A stretch of DNA of 64,000 bases from Saxidomus purpurata (lineage: Eukaryota; Mollusca; Bivalvia; Venerida; Veneridae): positions 14,750,316 to 14,814,315 of the forward strand of contig JAFMSR010000010.1 of assembly GCA_022818135.1 (NCBI GenBank), given 5' to 3'. Shown piece after piece: positions 35,601 through 44,600 of this stretch. Position 1 is the first letter of the stretch; every line of letters begins with the position of its first letter. The notes beneath the pieces are model-generated. The model was not told the origin of the DNA and ran no database searches. It saw only the letters and a list, made by a program, of their open reading frames with translations. The position numbers and the translations under genes were made by a program.

Positions 35601-38600
35601 CGAAATTTCCTCTATTTTGACATTCGATATCTCGATTTGACATTTATCACCTGCCAAACAAGGTGCGAAAAGCTGCACGTGACTGTATTAACGAATTGTC
35701 GTCTGCTGTCAGAGGTGCGAAAAACACAACGCACGGCTATTCCCTCAGTGATTCGGTTAACGACCCAAAATTAATTAATTGTTTGTTTGCGACGTAAGTT
35801 GTGTAATATGCGGAATGGGTAATTTGCACTGAATTGTGTCAAAACTGAGTAAATTTATTTGCATTTATAAACAGCAAGAAATGAAGATTCTGTCAATTAT
35901 AAATCGTGTCATCAATACGTACACATTAGACAGATAACATCTCGATATTGAAAAAAGCGGAAGGTCGGAGGGCGGAAGTTGTGAACTTGTCCGAGCGCTC
36001 CGAGCGCCAGTCAAGCAATCCAGTGAAGGGCCCAGTAAACCAACCCAGGAGGATATCTGGATTGGCAAACGCTGAGAGTTTTGGAGAAGGACCCGGTAAC
36101 CAACCCGGGGGGATATCCAATCTTTCAGCACCGGGGTGCAAGGGCAAGAAAAGAAAGTTAACCCCCCCCCCCCTTCCCCCCCCTCCCTATCATCGAGCAT
36201 ATTTTATATTTTATTCAACTTCGGTTATCTCGATTTTTCGTTATCTCGACTTATTTTCTTTGGTCCCAAAAAAATCGAGATAACGAGAGTCGACTGTACA
36301 TGACAGTTTTACTACTTTAACTCCCTTTATTATATGACATGTTTACTACTTCTTTTACTCCTTTTTCTACATAACATGACTACTATTTCTCTTAACTCCC
36401 TTTACTACATGGCATGTCTACTACCTATTTAACTCCCTTTACTACATGACATGTTTACTACTTCTGTAACTCCCTTTACTACATGATATGTTTACTACTT
36501 CTGTTAACTCCCTTCACTACATGACATGAGCGCTACATCACTTAACTCCACTTCTCTACATATGACTGCTACATCACCTGAACCTGTTTCCCTACATAAT
36601 GTAACTGCTGCATTTCTTTACTCCCTTCCCTATATGACATGATGATGTTACATTTTTAACTCCCTTCCTAATGTGATGGTTCCATTTATGTTACTTACCT
36701 CCCTTTTAATCAGAGAGCTCTATATTTGCCACATCTTCTCACTGATATAGCTCTGTTTTTGTCTTCCAATCCTGCTCTCTTTACCTATCTGCATACTGTT
36801 GTAATAGTGCTGAATTTACTTCCATATTTTAACCCTACAACAAATGATTATATACATTTTATATAAAGAGCACTGATAGCTTTGTCAAACCTCTAAAAGC
36901 CAGTTAAGCTTACAAATAAAAACAAACATTGAGGGAGATGACACAAAAGAGGGAGATGACACCATAGAGGAAGATGGCACAATAGGGGGAGATGGCATTG
37001 TAGAGGGAGATGACACCATAGCAGGAGATGGCACCATAGAGGGAGATGACACTAAAGAGGGAGATGACACCATAGAGGGAGATGGCATAATAGAGGGAGG
37101 GGACACCATAGAGGGAGATGACAACATAGAGGGAGATCGATGGTTACAGGCAATGTGAAGGGGAGTGTCTTATATAAAGTAAGTTACTGGATTCCATATT
37201 GTATATTAGGGCTTTATCCTTGGTACCGGTTTCCCACATGACCAACGTTCCCAGAAGAGGTTAGTTATTCTAGGTTTCGGAGGATAGTGAGTCGGCGCCC
37301 ATTCCAGAGACACCCCTGGTTCTTCACAGCCAGGTGTATAGCACCCATACATGGGACCTCGGTTTTAGTCTCATCAGAAAGACTGTTAGTAATTTTAGTT
37401 GGTCAGCCCCGGGAATCGAACCCGTTACCCCTAAATTACAAGTCTTGTGCTCTACCAATTGTCTTACCGGACTGTTGACTGGATTCCTGTTGGTAGACAA
37501 TTAGATATACAAACAATAGGGTGTGAGTTGGTTGAACGGTATGGGGTAGGGGGTGTGAAAGACTGTTGAAGACGGTAAATTATGTTAAGATATACATGAA
37601 TTTCGTTGAAGCCAGCGTTATGGAGGGAAACTTCTACACAAACAAATTCTGTTGTTTTTTTCTAGAATTTAATACACAATTAAGTAACATACGTTTTAAG
37701 TAAACACTATTTAATAACAAACACAATGTTGAAAAGTAATTCTAAGCTCAGTAGAGGAGAAAAACAAAAACTAACATAATCTGCCATTGAAATTGCTAGC
37801 AGAAAAGCAGAGACATGACTGCACTAAGAGATTCTGGAGCTGTCATGAAATCATTGCACGACAAAAAAACTTCTGCTGTATCAGATTTCCCTAAAGTCCT
37901 CACCACTGTTAAGATAAAACTACGGAAATGTGCAAAAATGATAATTTCTCATGTTTCTTTTTTTTTCTTAACTTTTCATACAAAATTGAAATCCTGCAAC
38001 AACAACAACAACAACAAGAGCTGTCCGAAAGACAGTGCGCTCGACTATTCTCAGTGCTTGCCAATGAAACAAAACATTTTTCATTATAAGGCAAAGCAAG
38101 AATCTGTGTATTGTCAAAGTGTAAACAAGGGCCCAAAGAAGTGAGATATTAAATCAAGAGTAATCTTACTTAATTGTTTGATACCCCTTAACAATACGGC
38201 AAAGTTTCAAAATATTACTTTATGTGTTAATGTTATACATGCATGACCGTGTCTTGCACACAAAACTTAAACTACAAATTTGTAAGTTACTAAAAATGTT
38301 ATTGACAGAGTTATCTTCTCTTGCTAATAAATAGGTGTCACGATGGCAAACTAGTATTCCAACTTTCAAAGTCAAATCTCAAATGGTTAAGTGGCTCCCC
38401 TGGCAAGGTCAATTTTGTCCCCAGGGGCATACTTTGAACAAACTTTGAAGAGATCTACTAGGTAATGCTACATGCCAAATATCTAAGCTCTAGGCCTTGT
38501 GGTTTCAAAGAAGAAGATTTTTAAAGTTTTTCCTATATAAGCCTATGCAAAACTAAGTGACCACCTGCGGGGGGTCAATTTTGACCCGGGGATCATAATT

Positions 38601-41600
38601 TGAACAATCTTGGTAGAGGTCCACTAGACAATGCTACATGCCAAATATCTAAGCTCTAGGCCTTGTGGTTTCAGAGAAGAAGATTTTTAAAGTTTTTCCT
38701 ATAAAGGCCTATACAAAACTAAGTGACCACCTGCGCAGGGTCAATTTTGACTCGGGAGTCATAATTTGAATAATCTTGGTAGAGGTCCACTAGACAATGC
38801 TACATGCCAAATATCTAAGCTCTAGGCCTTGTGGTTTCAGAGAAGAAGATTTTTTAAAGTTTTTCCTATTTGTTGCCATAGCAATCAGAGTTCTGCATGG
38901 AATGGAATTCTTTGAATAATTTTGGTAGAGCTTCATGCAAGGAACATTCCTGCATAGTTTTATCAACATTGGCCTAGAGGTTTCAGAGGAGATGTCATTT
39001 GAATCAAAAAGTTTGAGTGATGGCGGACAATCACCAATTAGAAAAGCTCACCCTGGTGAAGGTCCATATTCAAAATCAATCCATGAAACAGTTACCTTCT
39101 CTAGATGGAGGTTATGATGCAAATAGGTAATTCAAGTTTTGTAGCAATATCTCAAAGTAGAATTTAACAAAATTCAATGTTTTTTCTAAGTTGAAAAGAC
39201 TAAAGCCTTCACAGAGCTACGTACTCTTTGTCTGTTGAAGGAGGTAACAAAGGTAAGTAAGTACTGTAATTTTCAAAGCAATATCTGCAATGGTTTTGAA
39301 AAAAAGTTGGGTGGTACTAAAACTTAACCAAGGTGCGATGCCAATGCTGACATCAGCACCGAGGCGAGTAAGATCGCTCTCCTATTATGCAAACAGTCGA
39401 GCTAAAAATTGAACAAACTCATCTATAAATTTCCGTGACCTTAGGAACAATTTTCTTTTTTTCAAACAGTACTTTTACTCCACCTTTCCGTAAACTGCTA
39501 CTAATAATTCCAATTAAACATTTCGTTTTGACACACTTTTGCAAAAGTGGCAAATTGCTGGTAATTACTCTTTTGAATTTAGTAAACCATTAAAGAAAAG
39601 AAAATGAGACAAAAAGCCGTTATTATGACAGCTGTACTGCCTATGTGAAAAAAGCAGTTAATTTAAAATCGCTAAAAAAAGTAAATTCATGAAAAATTAA
39701 TGTAGAGGGTTCTTTAACAAACACTTTGCTGTATTTTTGCCTGGTGCATGCTCAAACACCTTACTCTTGCGATAATTATGATCTATACGCGCTTAACATA
39801 GAACTGACAAATACGAGATAAACTGACGAAATGTTTCCTAATTTCTATCTATCACGGGAACTGTCAGGGGCATTAAAAATTGAAGACTGTTACAGTTGTT
39901 TTACTGAGAAATTGGTTGTGATGCACTAACCTGGGCAATGAGTTTAGTTCTCACCCTGATGGTAGCAAGTTGGATTCTGCCTTTTAAACCAGTGTAGATC
40001 ATGATCAGCCAGACGGCATATCCATGCAATCTGATAAAGATCTTCGATGTTCCCTATTCAGTCAGTAAATTTTTACTGATCAACCCTACAAACAATTATG
40101 GTATTATCCAAACTGAAGATGGACAAGTCCATTTTAGAAAATTCGAGTGCTGAGTACAAACAATTGTAACCCTACATAGATACAAGCGCAAAACAATTGT
40201 AACTCTATATAGAAATTATAACCTTTTCGCGCTCATTCCTCAAAATGAAGAACTGTAAGGGTTAAACTGATTTTGAAACGGTTGTGATAGGCACAGATGC
40301 TTGTGGTATGGACTCGCCACCCAATCTATTATTGTTCCAAAACAAAGCAAAACCATTTTCTGAATAAAATCCCACTCCAAACTGCATTGAATATGGTTAA
40401 ATTAAGAGAATTTTGAGGAAAAACACTTCTGTCACTTCTGCACAAATCAGATTAAGTATATACATGAAGTTATAAAAATAGGTTTCCCGCGTTGCAGTAT
40501 ATGAAATAGCGTGCGCGGGGTACGTTTACAGCGCGAATTTTGTCTTGTGTGAATGTTATAGCGGTAAATTTGAAACCAGATTTATGTTTTTGTGCTGCAC
40601 AATAAAACGACTGGTTCCATTTTTACACGATCGATAAAGACCATAGCTGGGTGCCTATAGTTTTCGAATCGGTACTATTTTTAGAAATGATATAAACAGT
40701 ATACCTTAGATGTGATAGAGGAAATCGAGTTGTTTCAAATCTTGTATTTATTGTATTTATATACATTGTCACTATAAACATGTGATTAGTAGGTCAGTAG
40801 AATAAGGAATTGCATCTGTAATTGGTTAGCTTACATGCAGTTGTAGGATGTATTTAAAGAGGGGTGAGGGTCAGGCCTACGGGGGTGAGGTCCAGACCCC
40901 AAGCATCTGTGGTGATAGCTAAAGCACATACTGCTTCAATAATAACTGGATCTATCACTAAATGTGATTAATACCCCTAAAAGACTGCTTTATAAACTGA
41001 GGAAGTTCGTAGTAACAGAATACCTTGCAAACAAACTAAAAAGAGATATTGTTCTTAGCAATAACTCTGTAATTTGTCAAGTAAGAGTTATTGTTCTTTT
41101 GCACTGCACTTCTTCTCATTGTGCTTGACCATTGTATGAAGTTGTATTGAATTCCAACTTGTAGTTTTTGAAAAATGCTCCAGACAAGGAAAAGTAACAA
41201 ACAGCAATAACCATGTTATTAGTCAAGATGGAGTTATGGTTCCTGTGCACTGCACTTCCTCTCATTGTGCTTGACCATTATAAGAAGTTGTATTGAATTC
41301 CAACTAGTAGTTTTTGAATTATGCTCTGGACAAGGAAAAGTAACAAAGGGTAATAACTCTGTAATTCTGGTCCCGCTCCTCGTCTGCCATGATGAGGTGT
41401 ATGAATTCCAACCAGTAGTTTTCAAGTTATGCTTCGGACAAGGAAAAGTAACAAAGGGCAATAACTCAGTAAATACTCAAATGGTTGTTCTGTACACTGC
41501 ACTTCCTCTGAGGTGCTTGATCATTGTATGAAATTGGTATTGAATTCCAACTAGTAGGTTTAAAGTTATGCTGCGGGCAAGGAAAAGTAACAAAGGGCAG

Positions 41601-44600
41601 GGGGGGGGGGGGGGGGGAATAACTCTGTAATTAGTCAAGATGGAGATATGGTTCTTGTGCACTGCACTTCCTCTCAATGTGCTTGACCATTGTATGAAGT
41701 TGTATTGAATTCCAACCAGTAGTTTTCAAGTTATGCTCCAGACAAGGAAAAGTAACAAAGGGCAATAACTCTGTAATTAGTCAAGATGGAGTTATAGTTC
41801 TTGTGCACTGCACTTCCTCTCAATGTGCTTGACCATTGTATGAAGTTGTATTGAATTCCAACTAGTAGTTTTCAAGTTATGCTCCTGCAGGGAAAATGCA
41901 ACAGACCGCCCAACCGACTGCCCGACCGACCAACCAACCACCGGGTGACTCCTATATACCTCCCTAAACTTCGTTTTTGGGGTATAATAAGAGAATAAAT
42001 AATTTGTTTAGAGAATAAATAACTTTAGGGAAAAAAATAATTAACAATTATCAGTCATTTCAAACGCTTAGGGTACGTCCTAATAAAGGCTTTTTCACAA
42101 GGCAAGATGATAATACAGTAAAAACTGTTTTAATATGGTTCCTGTTTAAATGGAAAACTGACTGGTTTCACTGTAATACATTTCATTTTATCTTCAAACA
42201 GAAATCTTAAAGTTCCTTTCTTTTAACAGCAATTATTGTTTAAAGGAATAAACAGACAGATAATCGTAACGTAGGACAAACGTGAGAGAAAGGTAAATGT
42301 TAGGACTGAATGCCAGTTTTTAAGTACTGCACTTATATCTGATGACACGATATAGCATGATGTACTAACATTAGAGTACTAATAATGTTGTTACGTAACA
42401 ATAAAAATCATAATTTATTAATGCATAAAGCCATAATACATAGCAGTTTTCATAAAATTAGCAATTCCTCACTGATCTAGCTACAGGAGAAACTGTAGTT
42501 TATGACTGAATAAAGTACAGCCAGTAAACTAAACGACAACAACACTAAAATTGTGATATTAACATGACTCGCAGTAAATTTTAAAAATACACTAAAACCT
42601 GTCATATCCAACACCTGGTTTTTAAACTGCCTTATCTTGTACTGTTCATTGGTCCTGGTAACAAAATGATGTTTAATGGAGATTCTGGTTTTACTGGCAA
42701 CTATGAACAAGTGGTCCCGAAGTGTGCAAAATAAAACAAGTTTTACTGTAGATCTGTATTTGGCCATGTTGTCTGAAACCCAACTAATGTTTAAGATATC
42801 CAGATGCAGATCTGGCCAGCAAACTGAATTGAAAAACTTTTGAAGAGAAAAATGCAAGAGGTGACTGCTGTTATTCAATATCAGTTTCCAATATCATAAA
42901 AATCGAAGGAGCATGATAAAACTGAATTACTCAAGGGATGTTTTCTTTCTCTAAGGCAACAAAATTTTTTTTAAAAATTGAATGCAATGATTAACAGCTT
43001 TATAATGCAATATTACTTTATCACATTCAAAATGCATGTACATCCAGTTTTAACAGACTATAGTTTGAAAATCTTTACAATTAAAGGGAAGTAACTCATT
43101 TCAAAGGGCTCAAATAAGCATATGGCTACTATGTCAAACAGTAGCCTCTTTCACTGACAATAATGTTTACCTTGACGAAAAAAAAAAATGACATGGTCGT
43201 TATAAATTACAGACGTTTTTCTTGCGGGTAAGCATAAGCAATTATATACAAAATGTCCCGATATCATTAGAACGACCTTTTCCAGAAGCGGTTATTTATT
43301 TGTACTTATTTTAGAAGTAACCCGATCCACGGCAGCTTCCCATAAGGGAAGTTATTTCCAGTAATTCACATGCGTCAACCAGTAAATGCCCGATTTTATG
43401 ACATAGCCTCTCTCAGGCATATGGGTGATTATGAAATGAGATGGGTTTGTAATACACTTTGATTGAAATGATTATTGATCCCCAGAATGTTCACTATTTC
43501 TTATAATTACAGTTTTGGACGGAACGGCTTCTTGAATCGTGATCGTAAGGAACAAAGCAAATTAAAAGCAGTGATTGGCACTTAGAACATAAAGAAATTT
43601 CTGTGGAATTGGTTAAGTTAGAAATTGGCTATTAAATTACATTGAAAATGAAACAACTGAAAGATGACGGTCCGTGCTAAAAGTAAAACCTTCTCAGATT
43701 TATTTAAGATTACCACGACACCTTCAGGGGAGAAAAGAAGTTAACAGTTTTCCAACTTTTCCTCTTTCAATGTTACCTGGAGGTACTGTCATTTTATTTA
43801 TTTTGATAACCCATTAAATGGTGTAATAGAAAACCTAACACATTAAAAAAACAGCTTGCAACAAAATACAAGTAACAGATGGGTATTAATCTGAATAAAA
43901 TAAGAATATAAAATTTGGACACTAAACATCTTATGCCACGTGCCAAGATAGATAATCTTCATAATTTTATTCATATTTTTATTATTGAAAAAGACATGAA
44001 TATAAAAAAGGCAGGTGATTTAACCAGCTCGGCTTTCGATACAATATAGACCTTTTTGTACCAAAGACAGGTCAATCCATATTAATCGAGACTAGAGAGG
44101 TTTAAAGCACCATACAATATAGTAAACGTGGTTACTGATACTGAACAAATGACCTGGGATGACAAAGTCAAAATGTCACAAAGTGCATTTATTATATACA
44201 ATATTAGAAGTTGGCATTTTATTTATCATTTTGTGCAAGTTATTTCTCTTAAGGTTAATAGGTACATTTAATGATGAGAGAAAGGTCCAGGGGCCACAAC
44301 TCCAAAATGACTGTTTGTGCTGAAGTTTATGTCAGTAATTTCAAAAAGTGAATTAAAAGAACACCAAACGTTACAAGGCATTTTATAATTTTGAGATTCT
44401 ATAAGCTTTTCTTAACATAATAATCTTTGATTAGAAGGTAATGGGTTCAAATTCTGTCTGTAGACATTAATCTCTTCTTTCAGGGCGAGTACTCGTCTGA
44501 ACTCCAGTAATTGGAAACAATTCATGCAATGAACAAATAAGTTTAAACTACATTGCGAGAGTTTAAAAGCATGTTCAAAGTATTTCTGTAACTGCAATCA

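Larger units (their letters stand above)
32640..36690 (+). repeat. 37/38-bp minisatellite, split by two insertions
   Basis: The unit is TTAACTCCCTTTACTACATG plus ACATGTCTACTACTTCT. Between about 34560 and 35430 two variants alternate (CTACATGACATGTCC / CTGTTTGACATGTCT), giving a 75-bp higher-order repeat. Outer units are far more diverged. Confidence 0.85.
32626..36784 (-). other. Ankyrin gene, last intron (4.2 kb)
   Basis: Almost wholly filled by a 37/38-bp minisatellite (32640-36690), interrupted by two inserts, at about 33245-34250 and 35427-36300. Confidence 0.5.

Noticed and set aside
35865..36283. 111-codon ORFs on both strands
   Set aside because: They fall in the GC-rich core of the pogo-like element; lack of stops follows from base composition and there is no transposase motif.
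37411..37458. A functional tRNA gene
   Set aside because: The B box is perfect but the acceptor and anticodon stems do not pair well, and the copy has a SINE tail.
42477..42878. 133-codon minus-strand ORF
   Set aside because: Cys/Phe/Ser-rich, no family resemblance and no conserved flanks; the length is not surprising in 64 kb.
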